Below are positions 29,080-37,136 of a stretch of 40,946 nt of DNA, one piece after another. The notes under the pieces were generated by a model. That model did not search any database. It had not been told where the DNA came from and saw nothing but the letters and a program-made list of their open reading frames with translations. This DNA comes from an uncultured Oscillospiraceae bacterium (GTDB lineage: Bacteria > Bacillota > Clostridia > Oscillospirales > Oscillospiraceae). Location of the stretch: positions 1 to 40,946 of the forward strand of contig CAKUDE010000018.1 of NCBI GenBank assembly GCA_934645175.1, written 5' to 3'. Every line of letters starts with the position of its first letter. Positions within the stretch are counted from its first letter, which is position 1. The translations under genes were made by a program, and so were the position numbers.

Positions 29080-29488
29080 GAGCGCGGCGGATATGCCGCC
29101 GAGGATGCGGGAGCTTTACGCCAAAAAGGTCACTCCCGGCACGCAGACGACAAAGCAGACAAAATACCACAGCACGCCGACCGAGCGGGCCGGAATCCGG
29201 TTCGACAGCCAAAAGGAGGCCAGGCGCTACGACGAGCTGATGACGATGCTGCGGCGCGGGATCATCACGGATTTGCGCCTGCAGCCGCAGTTTACGCTGC
29301 AGGAGAGCTACGTCACGGAGACGGGAGAGCGGGTCCGCGCGATCCGGTACACGGCAGACTTTTCGTACCGCCTCGGCGGGCAGCTCGTCGTGGAGGACGT
29401 AAAGTCCAGGGCGACGCGGACAAAGGAGTATCTGCGCAACCGCAAGTTTATGCGGGCAAAATTCGGGATCGATATCCAGGAGGTGTAG
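29060..29488 (+). CDS. DUF1064 family protein, PD-(D/E)XK nuclease-like
   Basis: ATG 29060 follows GGGAGGCGGACGG. The 142-residue product shows the DUF1064 pattern: GIRFDSQKEARRYDELMTML, IITDLRLQPQFTLQ, RYTADFSYRLGGQLVVEDVK, then TKEYLRNRKFMRAKFGIDIQ. The D.(S)...E, D(F) and VEDVK elements fit a small PD-(D/E)XK nuclease fold. Such phage enzymes are thought to resolve or trim DNA intermediates, and the E-D-K of VEDVK would be catalytic. It is the only visible nuclease in the early region besides the HUH Rep. Activity has not been shown for most of the family. Confidence 0.85.
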   Translation: MSGLRFESAADMPPRMRELYAKKVTPGTQTTKQTKYHSTPTERAGIRFDSQKEARRYDELMTMLRRGIITDLRLQPQFTLQESYVTETGERVRAIRYTADFSYRLGGQLVVEDVKSRATRTKEYLRNRKFMRAKFGIDIQEV

Positions 29489-29489
29489 C

Positions 29490-29684
29490 ATGAGTACAGG
29501 GTCAAAGGAGCCGTGCATGCTGGGCAAGGTCAAGCCCTGTAAGACGGAGGCGGGCACACAGGACTGCAGCAAATGCGGGTGGGATGCAGACGAGCTCGCC
29601 AGGCGCCGGGCGCTGCCGCTCGTAAAGGGCGAGGATGGGCGCTGGCGCAAGCATACAGGCAATCCGCCGTCCGGAGCAAATTAA
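29490..29684 (+). CDS. Small zinc-finger-like protein (64 aa)
   Basis: ATCCAGGAGGTGTAGC precedes ATG 29490, two bases after the DUF1064 stop. MSTGSKEPCMLGKVKPCKTE is followed by DCSKCGWDADELARRRALPL: cysteines in C..GK.KPC....DCSKCGW, a small zinc knuckle known from phage early regions, and a basic/helical tail. It ends at the structured non-coding stretch. Function unknown. Confidence 0.72.
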   Translation: MSTGSKEPCMLGKVKPCKTEAGTQDCSKCGWDADELARRRALPLVKGEDGRWRKHTGNPPSGAN

Positions 29685-29689
29685 AATGG

Positions 29690-29995
29690 GCTGATGGCCG
29701 CGCGGCTTCGCCATTGGCTGCGCGGCGGGGACACCCGGACGGCTTTTGCACCTCCGAGGCGCGGGCGGGTGGCGGCCCGGCCCGTGCCCGGAGGGATAAA
29801 AACGGCGCGTGTGGGACGTGCGCGCCGAAGAAGAATTATCAACGTCACCCCATGCCGGGCGTTGGGACCGCCTGGCGGCATCGTGTGTTACCTCTTGCCA
29901 AGCTGCCTGAGCAGATAAGGGCGGCTCGCCTGCGGGGCAGGTGCAGACGGTAAAAATCCGTCGCTGCAGGGGGCCGGGGATTCCGGCCCCCAAAC
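29690..29995 (+). ncRNA. Hairpin-dense non-coding stretch: candidate structured RNA or replication origin
   Basis: No credible gene occupies about 330 bp here. I can draw several stems on the forward strand: 29697-29706 with 29717-29726 (10 bp, one G-U); 29803-29827 (CGGCGCG / CGCGCCG); 29851-29880 (ATGCCG + GGCG with CGCC + CGGCAT); CCTGC-GGG-GCAGG at 29929-29941; 29943-29967 (GCAG/CTGC and ACGG/CCGT around TAAAAAT with a 2-base bulge); and 29969-29991 (9-bp GC stem with loop GGATT). Such density suggests an RNA with function or the origin used by the HUH Rep encoded at 30284. None of the RNA families I can recall fits. Confidence 0.45.
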
Positions 29996-30015
29996 AAAAA
30001 GAAGGAGCACAAAAA

Positions 30016-30219
30016 ATGATCAACATGTTTGGAGCCGCGGACAGGGAGCGCAGCAATTCCGCCTGCGCGCAGGAGCGGCGGGCGGAAAGAGGCACCTGCT
30101 ACAATGTACGCTGCCCACGGCGGAACAACTACAAGGGCGCATGGAGCTGCACCAACTGCTATTTGTGCGTCGACCGGAAATTTACCCGCCAGTCGCAGCG
30201 GGCAACGATAGAAAGCTAG
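30016..30219 (+). CDS. Small Cys-rich basic protein (67 aa)
   Basis: ATG 30016 follows AAGAAGGAGCACAAAAA. The product MINMFGAADRERSNSACAQE is followed by RGTCYNVRCPRRNNYKGAW and SCTNCYLCVDRKFTRQSQR. Cysteines in C....RCP...SCTNCYLC suggest a zinc finger; many Arg/Asn residues suggest nucleic-acid binding. It sits between the structured stretch and the Rep gene and is followed by an 11-bp hairpin. No known family is recognised. Confidence 0.65.
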   Translation: MINMFGAADRERSNSACAQERRAERGTCYNVRCPRRNNYKGAWSCTNCYLCVDRKFTRQSQRATIES

Positions 30220-30228
30220 CCGCTGAAC

Positions 30229-30253
30229 GCATGGCCGGAGAGTCCGGCCATGC
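30229..30253. terminator. 11-bp perfect hairpin before the Rep gene
   Basis: GCATGGCCGGA-GAG-TCCGGCCATGC is followed by TTTGAACGGCC. The U tract is short, so it may be an attenuator or a rolling-circle origin hairpin rather than a full terminator. Confidence 0.5.
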
Positions 30254-30283
30254 TTTGAACGGCCAGAAAAAGGAGGAGCGGAC

Positions 30284-31051
30284 ATGAAGAGGTGCAAGAG
30301 GCGGAAGTTTGCCGGGGCGGTATGCGAGCAGATCGTGTACAAGGTGGCAGAGCGCACGGACTTTAAGGATAGCAAGCCGCGCAAGCCGCGCTTCCAGACG
30401 CAGGCGGAGCGGGACGAGTTTAACGGCAAGGTCTCCGCTGCACGCTTCGCGGCGATGGTCAACGCAAGCTTTTCGCCCGCCAGCCTCTACTCTACCCTCA
30501 CGCTCGACGCAGAGCACGAGGTACATACCGCGCAGGAGATGCGCAGGATTCGGGATAATCTCTTCCGCCGCCTGCAGTACCACTATCCGGAGAGTAAGAC
30601 CGTGATGGTGTACGGCAAGGGCAAGAGCACCAACCGGTTCCACCTGCACCTGATCACGGACGGGATTCCGGAGGAGGCGCTGGGCAGGCTCTGGGGGATG
30701 GGCAGCGTAATCGACTGCAAGCACCTGCGCAGGCATAATTACTACATGGATAAAAATGGGAATAAAGTAGACCACGGGCAGGACTACACGGCGCTTGCAA
30801 ACTACCTGCACGGACACTGGCGCAAGGAGTTCGGGGGCCACCGCTACAAGGCGAGCCGCAGCTGCGTCCGGCCGGAGCCGGAGCCTGCGACGGAGGCCGT
30901 CCGGGATTACAGCGTGGAGCGTCCGCCGGTCGCGCCGCGCGGCTACGTCCTCGTGGAGGCCAGGGCGACGCAGTACGGCCTGCTCTATTTTAAATATGTA
31001 TGGGACCCAAAAAACGACGAGTGCAAGCGGTTTGGGAGCCGCCTTATTTAA
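30284..31051 (+). CDS. HUH endonuclease, rolling-circle Rep-like replication initiator
   Basis: GGAGGAGCGGAC precedes ATG 30284. The 255-residue protein has the HUH metal-binding motif HLH at residues 120-122 in STNRFHLHLITDG, preceded by LYSTLTLDAEHEVHTAQEMR and KTVMVYGKGK. Tyr168 and Tyr174 (YTALANYLHGHWRKE) are candidates for the catalytic tyrosine, followed by the family-typical GGHRYKASRSCVRPEPE. This resembles phage and inovirus Gp2-type replication proteins, which nick one strand at the origin and stay covalently bound. No polymerase, helicase, primase or SSB is encoded in the window, so it is the only candidate initiator. It lies just upstream of the terminase region. Confidence 0.78.
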   Translation: MKRCKRRKFAGAVCEQIVYKVAERTDFKDSKPRKPRFQTQAERDEFNGKVSAARFAAMVNASFSPASLYSTLTLDAEHEVHTAQEMRRIRDNLFRRLQYHYPESKTVMVYGKGKSTNRFHLHLITDGIPEEALGRLWGMGSVIDCKHLRRHNYYMDKNGNKVDHGQDYTALANYLHGHWRKEFGGHRYKASRSCVRPEPEPATEAVRDYSVERPPVAPRGYVLVEARATQYGLLYFKYVWDPKNDECKRFGSRLI

Positions 31052-31095
31052 GCCTTGTAAATGTGTAGCGTTTTGGCACGAAGGAGGGATGGCCC

Positions 31096-31302
31096 GTGAG
31101 CGACTACTGGCACAAGGAGTACATCTGCCCATTTTGGCAGGCCGCAGGGAAAAAGACGATCCGCTGCGAGGGGGAATGCGTGCTCGTATTCCCGGAGCGG
31201 CGGGAGACCGCAGACTACCTGGAGCGGTACTGCGCGAGCTTTGACTACAAAAAATGCAGCATCGCCGGGGCGAAGCTCCGGCATTACGAAAAGGCGGAAT
31301 AA
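31096..31302 (+). CDS. Small conserved Cys-rich phage protein (68 aa)
   Basis: GTG 31096 follows AAGGAGGGATGGCCC. MSDYWHKEYICPFWQAAGKK, TIRCEGECVLVFPERRETA and YLERYCASFDYKKCSIAGAK show the ICPF..W......C.GE...FP.R.....Y...YCA......C pattern of a common small Firmicute phage protein. Four or five cysteines may hold zinc. It is the last forward gene before the convergent reverse-strand moron, separated by the hairpin at 31319-31345. Confidence 0.78.
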   Translation: MSDYWHKEYICPFWQAAGKKTIRCEGECVLVFPERRETADYLERYCASFDYKKCSIAGAKLRHYEKAE

Positions 31303-31318
31303 AAAGCAAAAAGAAAAA

Positions 31319-31345
31319 GCGCATGCAGGTCATTCCTGCATGCGC
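31319..31345. terminator. Bidirectional terminator between convergent genes
   Basis: GCGCATGCAGG-TCATT-CCTGCATGCGC is a perfect 11-bp stem. On the reverse strand it is followed by TTTTTCTTTTTGCTTTTT, a strong terminator for the 31584-31387 gene; forward it is followed by TCATTCTGGTTT. Confidence 0.85.
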
Positions 31346-31386
31346 TCATTCTGGTTTGCCGCACATGTGGCAAATCCGGGTGCGCA

Positions 31387-31584
31387 TCAAGCGTGCGCAA
31401 CGACGGTCCAGGCGTCGCTGCGGCTTCCGTCAGAGCCGATCCACATGAGGCCGATATTGTCGGTCAGGCAGCGGGAGACAGCGCAGGTATTGACGTTAAA
31501 GCGATAGGTGTATCTGCCGATTACGGTATCAATTCTGCCCTCGACGGCGTTGCGGATAATTCTCTCGATCGTGGTCTTTTTCAT
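31387..31584 (-). CDS. Small reverse-strand protein (65 aa), moron
   Basis: The start at 31584 follows AAGAGGTACAGC on the reverse strand. The product begins MKKTTIERIIRNAVEGRIDT, followed by VIGRYTYRFNVNTCAVSRCL and GSDGSRSDAWTVVAHA. It has a helical N-terminus and a beta-rich C-terminus with two Cys; the family is not recognised. It is transcribed alone against the early and packaging genes from the second copy of the 70-bp promoter/operator module. I infer expression in lysogens under the same regulator as the 16315-16964 cassette. Confidence 0.7.
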   Translation of the reverse strand: MKKTTIERIIRNAVEGRIDTVIGRYTYRFNVNTCAVSRCLTDNIGLMWIGSDGSRSDAWTVVAHA

Positions 31585-31597
31585 GCTGTACCTCTTT

Positions 31598-31667
31598 CCG
31601 GCTTATCGCCTTGCTTTATCTTATGGTCTTATTATACACGCAATGCGTGTAAATGTCAAGAGGTTTT
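31598..31667 (-). repeat. Copy 2 of the 70-bp promoter/operator/leader module
   Basis: This stretch equals 16977-17046 at 69 of 70 positions; the single difference is T at 31627 against C at 17006, in the leader just after the -10. Confidence 0.95.
31631..31659 (-). promoter_or_regulatory. Consensus sigma-A promoter with palindromic operator (copy 2)
   Basis: Reverse strand: TTGACA (31659-31654), 17-base spacer, TATAAT (31636-31631); the operator TACACGCA-N-TGCGTGTA lies at 31635-31651. It drives the 31584-31387 gene. Confidence 0.9.
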
Positions 31668-31758
31668 TTAAAATTTTACAAAAAAAGAAGAGGCCGGGGC
31701 GTGGGGTGAAAAGCAATCAGGGGGATGCTAGGATAAAAGCAGAGGGGAGGCGCGAGAG

Positions 31759-32190
31759 ATGGCACGGAAGCCGCAATACGAGTCCGTAGAGCAGATTGAG
31801 GGGCTGATTGAAGCATATTTTGAGAGCTGCAAGGGAGAGCTCCTGAGGGACGAGGATGGGCGGATCGTCTTCAACCAAAAGGACGGCACGCCAATCTGGG
31901 TAGGCCAGAAGCCGCCGACGATTCCGGGGCTGGCGCTGGCGCTCGGCTTCTCCTGCCGGCAGAGCCTGTACAACTACAAGGGAAAGAAAGAATTTTTTGA
32001 CGCGATTTCGCGCGCGCAGATGCGCGTGGAACAATATACGGCGGAAAAGCTGTTTGAGCGGGATTCCCAGCGGGGCGCGCAGTTCGCGCTGGAATACGGG
32101 TTCCGCTATCGCCGGGACGCGGAGGAGGAAAAGCAGGACCAGACGCCGCGCGTAGTCCTGGAGTGCGACGCGGAAGAGGCGAGCGGATGA
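31759..32190 (+). CDS. terS: Terminase small subunit (gp3-type DNA packaging protein)
   Basis: AGGGGAGGCGCGAG precedes ATG 31759. The 143-residue product has the layout of the gp3/small terminase family: YESVEQIEGLIEAYFESCK, a substrate-like insert, PPTIPGLALALGFSCRQSLY (HTH-like), KKEFFDAISRAQMRVEQYTA and a helical ARDSQRG-type oligomerisation part (ERDSQRGAQFALEYGFRYRR). The protein recognises phage DNA and hands it to the large subunit. It overlaps the next gene by 4 bases (ATGA). Confidence 0.9.
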   Translation: MARKPQYESVEQIEGLIEAYFESCKGELLRDEDGRIVFNQKDGTPIWVGQKPPTIPGLALALGFSCRQSLYNYKGKKEFFDAISRAQMRVEQYTAEKLFERDSQRGAQFALEYGFRYRRDAEEEKQDQTPRVVLECDAEEASG

Positions 32191-33542
32191 GGACGCTGGA
32201 TCTCGGCCGCGCGCAGCCGAAGCAGGCGCTGTTTCTGCGGGACCGGCACAGGCATATTGCCTACGGTGGGGCACGAGGCGGCGGGAAGAGCTGGGCCGTG
32301 CGGACGAAGGCGAAGCTGCTGGCGTTCCGGTATCCGGGAATCAAGATTCTGATTGTCCGCAGGACCTACAAGGAGCTACAGAACAACCACATCGAGCAGC
32401 TGCTGGCGGAGCTGGACGGCTTCGCGAGGTACAACCGGGCGGACAAGGTCTTCCGGTTTCCGAACGGCGCGACGATCTCGTTTGGCTACTGCGCGAACGA
32501 GGGCGACCTTGGGCAATACCAGGGCGCGGAGTACGACGTGGTATTTCTGGACGAGGCCGGGCAGCTGCAGGAGAGCTGGATACGCAAGATTAATCTCTGC
32601 GTGCGCGGCACGAACGGCCTGCCGAAGCGGACCTACTACACGCTGAACCCAGGCGGGCCGGGGCACGCGTATTTCAAACGGGTGTTCGTCGACCGGAATT
32701 TTAACCAGGACGAGAGCCCGGACGATTATTTTTTTATCCAGGCGCGCGTCGAGGACAACAAGGTGCTCATGCGGACGCAGCCGGACTACCTGCGGGAGTT
32801 AGAGAACCTGCCGCCGACGCTGCGCGCCGCGTGGAAGGACGGACGGTGGGACGTGTACGAGGGGCAGTTCTTTGAGGACTTCGTGGACAATCCGGAGGGG
32901 TACAAAACGCGCGTGCGGACGCACGTGATTGAGCCGTTTGAGATCGATCCCGGCTGGACCATCTGCCGGAGCTACGACTTCGGCTACGGCAAGCCCTTCT
33001 CCTGCGCGTGGTGGGCGGTAGACTACGACGGCGTCATCTACCGGATTCTGGAGCTCTACGGCTGCACGAGGACACCGAACGAGGGCGTCAAATGGACGCC
33101 GGACGAGCAGTTCGAGCGGATTGCGAAGCTGGAGCGCGAGCACCCCTGGCTGAGGGGCAAACGGATTACGGGCGTCGCGGACCCCTCGATCTGGGATGCG
33201 TCGCGCGGGGAGAGCGTGGCGCAGACGGCGGCAAGGCACCGCGTGTATTTTACGCCGGGTGACAACAAGCGGATTCCGGGCTGGATGCAGTGCCATTACC
33301 GGCTGCAGTTTGACGAAAACGGGTATCCGCGCATGTATGTCTTCCGCACCTGCAGGGCGTTTTTGCGGACGGTGCCGCTCATGATGTACGACGAGCACCG
33401 GCCGGAGGACCTGGACACGACGCTGGAGGATCACGTGTGCGACGAGTGGCGCTACTTCTGCATGTCCCGGCCAGTGAAGCCGATGAAGAGGATTCCGGAG
33501 CCGGTAATCCTGAGCGACCCACTGAACACGATGGGAGGATAA
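32187..33542 (+). CDS. terL: Terminase large subunit
   Basis: ATG 32187 overlaps the small-subunit stop. The 451-residue protein has Walker A GGARGGGKS (27-35) in HIAYGGARGGGKSWAVR, Walker B VVFLDEAGQ (Asp122, Glu123) and the motor coupling region (YYTLNPGGPGHAYFK). The C-terminal nuclease domain has RSYDFGYGKPFSCAWWAVDY and ITGVADPSIWD with the expected acidic residues. It translocates DNA into the procapsid and cuts it. Headful or site-specific packaging cannot be told from sequence, but the circularly joined ends favour terminal redundancy or an excised circle. Confidence 0.96.
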   Translation: MRTLDLGRAQPKQALFLRDRHRHIAYGGARGGGKSWAVRTKAKLLAFRYPGIKILIVRRTYKELQNNHIEQLLAELDGFARYNRADKVFRFPNGATISFGYCANEGDLGQYQGAEYDVVFLDEAGQLQESWIRKINLCVRGTNGLPKRTYYTLNPGGPGHAYFKRVFVDRNFNQDESPDDYFFIQARVEDNKVLMRTQPDYLRELENLPPTLRAAWKDGRWDVYEGQFFEDFVDNPEGYKTRVRTHVIEPFEIDPGWTICRSYDFGYGKPFSCAWWAVDYDGVIYRILELYGCTRTPNEGVKWTPDEQFERIAKLEREHPWLRGKRITGVADPSIWDASRGESVAQTAARHRVYFTPGDNKRIPGWMQCHYRLQFDENGYPRMYVFRTCRAFLRTVPLMMYDEHRPEDLDTTLEDHVCDEWRYFCMSRPVKPMKRIPEPVILSDPLNTMGG

Positions 33543-33544
33543 AC

Positions 33545-35284
33545 ATGAATTTTACCGCGCTGACGCAGCCTGCGCAGGAGCAGGTGGTGACGGAGGTATT
33601 TTCCGGGTACGACCACAACCGGAGGATTGCCGACGGCGCGTTTTACGAGATGGAGAATCTGACGGCGGATGAATATCCGCTGCTTTGCGCAAGGCCCCGG
33701 CGCGGCGCGGCGGCGAGCATTCCCGGCTGCCAGGGACTGATTGCGCGGGACAAGCTGGTATGGGTGCAGAACGGCCTTCTTTACATCGGCGGGACCTCCA
33801 TGGGCCCCTATATGGGAGGCGTGACGCTCACGGCGGGAGAGAAGCAGCTGGTATCGATGGGCGCTTACGTGTGCGTGTTTCCGGACGGGTATTACTTCAA
33901 CACGGAGGCCTACACCGACAACGGCTATATGGCGCAGGAAAACAGCTTCACGGCGTCGAGCTCGGCCAAGGTCAGCATCACGTGCTGCCAGCAGGACGGG
34001 ACGGCGATCTCCTATGCATCCTCCAAGCCGGAAAGCCCCACGAACGGAGCTTACTGGCTGGACACGGGCGCAAAGGAGCTCAGGCAGTGGAGCAGCGCCC
34101 AGAGCCAATGGGTCACGGTGCCGACAACGTATGTCAAGCTTACGGCAAACGGCCTGGGGCGCGGAATCTCGCAGTGGGACGGCGTCCGGCTGTCCGGCCT
34201 GAGCGGGAGCGCGGCCGTGCTGAACGGGGCGCAGGTGGTGCAAAGCTGCGGGGAAAACTTCCTAGTGGTGATTGGAATCCTGAACAGCTACACGCCACAG
34301 ACGAGCGGGACGGTGCGCGTGCGCCGGACGGTGCCGGATATGGACTATATCACCGAGTGCGGAAACCGGCTCTGGGGCTGCCGGTACGGCGTGGCGGACG
34401 GAAAGACCGTAAACGAGCTGTACTGCTGCAAGCTGGGAGACTTCAGGAACTGGGAATGCTACCAGGGCATTGCAACCGATTCCTGGCGGGCCAGCTGCGG
34501 AACGGACGGGCGCTTTACGGGCGCGGCGACGCTTGCCGGGAGCCCGATCTTCTTCAAGGAGGACTGCTTCCACCGCGTGTATCCCAGCGCGCAGGGCGCG
34601 CACCGGGTGGTAGAGCAGAAGGCGCGCGGGGTGCAGTACGGGAGCGCGAAGAGCCTGGCGGTCATCGCGGAGCGGCTTTACTACAAGGCGCGCGACGGCG
34701 TATGCGTCTACGACGGGAGCCTGCCGGTGCTGATCTCGCAGGCGTTCGGGACGGAGCTTTACCGCAGCGCCGCCGCGGGCGGCGTGCGCGGGAAATATTA
34801 TATCTCCATGCAGGACGCCAGGGACAGCTGGCACCTGTTTGTTTACGACACGAAGAGCGGGCTCTGGCACAGGGAGGACGCGACAAAGGCCGTGCAGATG
34901 GCGCGCGTGCAGGACGAGCTTTATTTCCTGGACGGGGACGGGAAGCTCTGGAGCGTGTACGCAAGCGCCGGGACGAAGGAGGGCGCGGTTTCATGGTCGG
35001 CGGAGACCGGGGTGCTTGGCTTCGGGTCGGTGGGAAAGAAGTATGTGTCGCGGCTGAATCTCAGGATGCAGCTGCCGAAGGGCTCGCGGTGCGACTTCTG
35101 GGTGCAGTACGATTCGGACGGCCAGTGGCGGCACGCGGGGCACATGGAGGGAAGGCAGCTCAAAAGCTTCCTGCTTCCCATACGGCCCTGCCGGTGCGAC
35201 CACCTGCGCTTTAAGATGACAGGGAGCGGCGATTTCCGGCTCTACAGCCTGGCAAGGCTGATGGAGTACGGAAGCGACGCGTAA
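33545..35284 (+). CDS. Virion structural protein, propeller-like (possible tail hub/stabilising protein)
   Basis: GGGAGGATAAAC precedes ATG 33545. The 579-residue protein is almost entirely beta, with a repeating pattern (CGNRLWGCRYGVADGKTVNE, FFKEDCFHRVYPSAQGAHRV, RLYYKARDGVCVYDGSLPV, SWHLFVYDTKSGLWHRED, DELYFLDGDGKLWSVYAS) typical of propeller blades. It starts with FSGYDHNRRIADGAFYEMEN. In podoviruses a propeller-like stabilisation protein of about this size (P22 gp10 type) closes the head-tail interface; position between terminase and portal is compatible. The family assignment is by shape, not by detected homology. Confidence 0.65.
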   Translation: MNFTALTQPAQEQVVTEVFSGYDHNRRIADGAFYEMENLTADEYPLLCARPRRGAAASIPGCQGLIARDKLVWVQNGLLYIGGTSMGPYMGGVTLTAGEKQLVSMGAYVCVFPDGYYFNTEAYTDNGYMAQENSFTASSSAKVSITCCQQDGTAISYASSKPESPTNGAYWLDTGAKELRQWSSAQSQWVTVPTTYVKLTANGLGRGISQWDGVRLSGLSGSAAVLNGAQVVQSCGENFLVVIGILNSYTPQTSGTVRVRRTVPDMDYITECGNRLWGCRYGVADGKTVNELYCCKLGDFRNWECYQGIATDSWRASCGTDGRFTGAATLAGSPIFFKEDCFHRVYPSAQGAHRVVEQKARGVQYGSAKSLAVIAERLYYKARDGVCVYDGSLPVLISQAFGTELYRSAAAGGVRGKYYISMQDARDSWHLFVYDTKSGLWHREDATKAVQMARVQDELYFLDGDGKLWSVYASAGTKEGAVSWSAETGVLGFGSVGKKYVSRLNLRMQLPKGSRCDFWVQYDSDGQWRHAGHMEGRQLKSFLLPIRPCRCDHLRFKMTGSGDFRLYSLARLMEYGSDA

Positions 35285-35294
35285 GGAGGAGAGC

Positions 35295-37136
35295 ATGGAC
35301 GAGCAGAATATACAGCTGACGGAGGTTGTGCCGGCCATCGGGCAGGCGCAGATTCAGGCGGCAATGGAAACGCTCAAGCGCTACAAGGCGGGAAAAAGCC
35401 GGCTGGAGCAGCGGATTGTAGCGTCAGAGGAATGGTGGAAGCTCCGCAGCTGGGAGGAAATGCGCACGGGCGGGAACCCGTTTGACGCAAGGTGGCGCTC
35501 GGCGTGGCTCTTCAACGTGATTATGGGCAAGCACGCGGACGCGATTGCAGCCTATCCGGCCCCGGCCATCCGGCCAAGAGAGGCGGCGGACCGGGCGGAG
35601 GCGCAGATGCTGACGTCGATTGTGCCGGTGATCCTGGAGCAGAACGATTTCGAACAAACGTACTCAGACTCCAACTGGACGAAAATGAAGCAGGGCACGC
35701 TTGCATGGGCGATCCTGTGGGACGGGAACAAGCTCAACGGGCTGGGCGACGTGGCCGTGAAGGAAGTGGATCTTCTGAACCTCTTCTGGGAGCCCGGCGT
35801 GACGGACCTGCAGAAGAGCCGGAACGTGTTTTACACAGAGCTCATCGACAACGAGACGCTGGTGCAGCGCTACCCGGAGCTGGATGGGAAGCTCCGCTCA
35901 GATCCGGGGCTCGTGGCAAGGTACAAGACGGACGACGCGATTGACACGGCGGGAAAGTCCCTTGTGGTCGACTGGTATTACAAAAAGCTTGTAAACGGGC
36001 GGACGGTGCTGCACTTCTGTAAGTTCGTGGGCGACGAGGTGCTGAGCGCGACGGAAAACGACCCGCAGATGCAGGAGCGGGGCCTGTACGACGACGGGGA
36101 TTACCCGTTTGTGATTGACGCGCTGTTCCCGGTCAAGGGCAGTATCTGCGGTTACGGGTACATCGACATCGGCAAGAGCGCGCAGGAGCAGATTGACCTT
36201 TTGAACCAGGCGATTGTAAAAAATGCGGTGATGGTATCCTCACCACGGTATTTTATCCGGGCAGACGGAGCAGTGAACGAAAAGGAGTTCGCGGACTGGA
36301 CAAAGCCGCTGGTACACGTGGACGGGAATCTTGGCGCAGACTCCATCGCGCCGGTGAGCGCGATGCAGATCAACAGCAATTACATCAACATCCTGCTCAA
36401 CAAGATTGAGGAGCTGAAATGGACGACGGGCAACACCGACGTCAACAACGGCTCCACGTCCTCCGGGGTGACGGCGGCGAGCGCGATTGCGGCGCTGCAG
36501 GAGGCCTCGGGCCGGAGCTCCAAGGACTCCACCAAGAGCGCGTACCGGGCGTATGCACGCATGGTGCGGATGGTGATTGAGCGCATCCGGCAATTCTACG
36601 ACCTTCCAAGGCGGTTCCGGATTACGGGGCTGCGCGGGATGGACGAGTATGTAACCTACAGCAACCAAGACCTAAAGGAACAGAAGCTTCTGGGGCTTGG
36701 CGGCGTGGAGGCTGTGCGAAAGCCGGTGTTTGATATCACGGTATCGGCGCAAAAGGCGACGGAGTACACCAAGGTTGCGCAGAATGAGCTGGTGCTGCAG
36801 CTGTATCAGCTGGGATTCTTCAACCCGGAGGCACGTTTCCCGGCGCTGCTGGCGCTGGACGCGATGGACTTTGAGGGCAAGGAGGAGCTGGCGCAGAAGA
36901 TTACGCAGCAGGGGACGCTGCAGCAGGAACTTGCGAAGTGGCAGGGGCTGGCCCTCAACCTGGCGCAGAAGTTCGACCCGCAGATGGCGGAGGGCCTTGC
37001 ACAGAGCATTCTTCCGGGGCAGGCACCCGCGCCGCAGGGAGCGGCGGCAGAGCTGCCGCAGGGGGACGCACGGCAGGAGGCCGCGCACGTGAAAAACGCC
37101 CGGGAGCGGGCGCAGGAGGCTGCGCAGCCGGAATAA
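35295..37136 (+). CDS. Portal protein
   Basis: AAGGAGGAGAGC precedes ATG 35295. The 613-residue length and features match a P22-type podovirus portal: RIVASEEWWKLRSWEEMRTG, SAWLFNVIMGKHADAIAAYP, FWEPGVTDLQKSRNVFYTEL, FVIDALFPVKGSICGYGYID, a stem and wing region (EELKWTTGNTDVNNGSTSSG) and a long C-terminal Gln/Ala-rich helix after QNELVLQLYQLGFFNPEARF, as in the barrel of P22. The dodecameric portal is the DNA gate and the seed for head assembly. The scaffold gene follows. Confidence 0.9.
   Translation: MDEQNIQLTEVVPAIGQAQIQAAMETLKRYKAGKSRLEQRIVASEEWWKLRSWEEMRTGGNPFDARWRSAWLFNVIMGKHADAIAAYPAPAIRPREAADRAEAQMLTSIVPVILEQNDFEQTYSDSNWTKMKQGTLAWAILWDGNKLNGLGDVAVKEVDLLNLFWEPGVTDLQKSRNVFYTELIDNETLVQRYPELDGKLRSDPGLVARYKTDDAIDTAGKSLVVDWYYKKLVNGRTVLHFCKFVGDEVLSATENDPQMQERGLYDDGDYPFVIDALFPVKGSICGYGYIDIGKSAQEQIDLLNQAIVKNAVMVSSPRYFIRADGAVNEKEFADWTKPLVHVDGNLGADSIAPVSAMQINSNYINILLNKIEELKWTTGNTDVNNGSTSSGVTAASAIAALQEASGRSSKDSTKSAYRAYARMVRMVIERIRQFYDLPRRFRITGLRGMDEYVTYSNQDLKEQKLLGLGGVEAVRKPVFDITVSAQKATEYTKVAQNELVLQLYQLGFFNPEARFPALLALDAMDFEGKEELAQKITQQGTLQQELAKWQGLALNLAQKFDPQMAEGLAQSILPGQAPAPQGAAAELPQGDARQEAAHVKNARERAQEAAQPE

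Noticed and set aside
29694..29953. Forward open frames in the structured stretch (74 and 126 codons)
   Set aside because: Arg/Ala/Pro-rich translations with no ribosome site; look like GC-driven chance frames.
29929..29967. tRNA-like pair of stems (CCTGC-GGG-GCAGG and a 7-base-loop stem TAAAAAT)
   Set aside because: No acceptor stem, wrong loop sizes and no TTCRA in the supposed T loop; kept only as part of the structured stretch.
33437..33545. Upstream extension of the propeller-like gene into the terminase end
   Set aside because: ATG 33545 has GGAGG before it; the extension is only an open alternate frame of the terminase gene.
33685..35214. 509-codon forward frame overlapping the propeller-like gene
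   Set aside because: Arg/Gly/Ala-rich shadow frame without a ribosome site or motifs, unlike the overprinted ORF at 25872.
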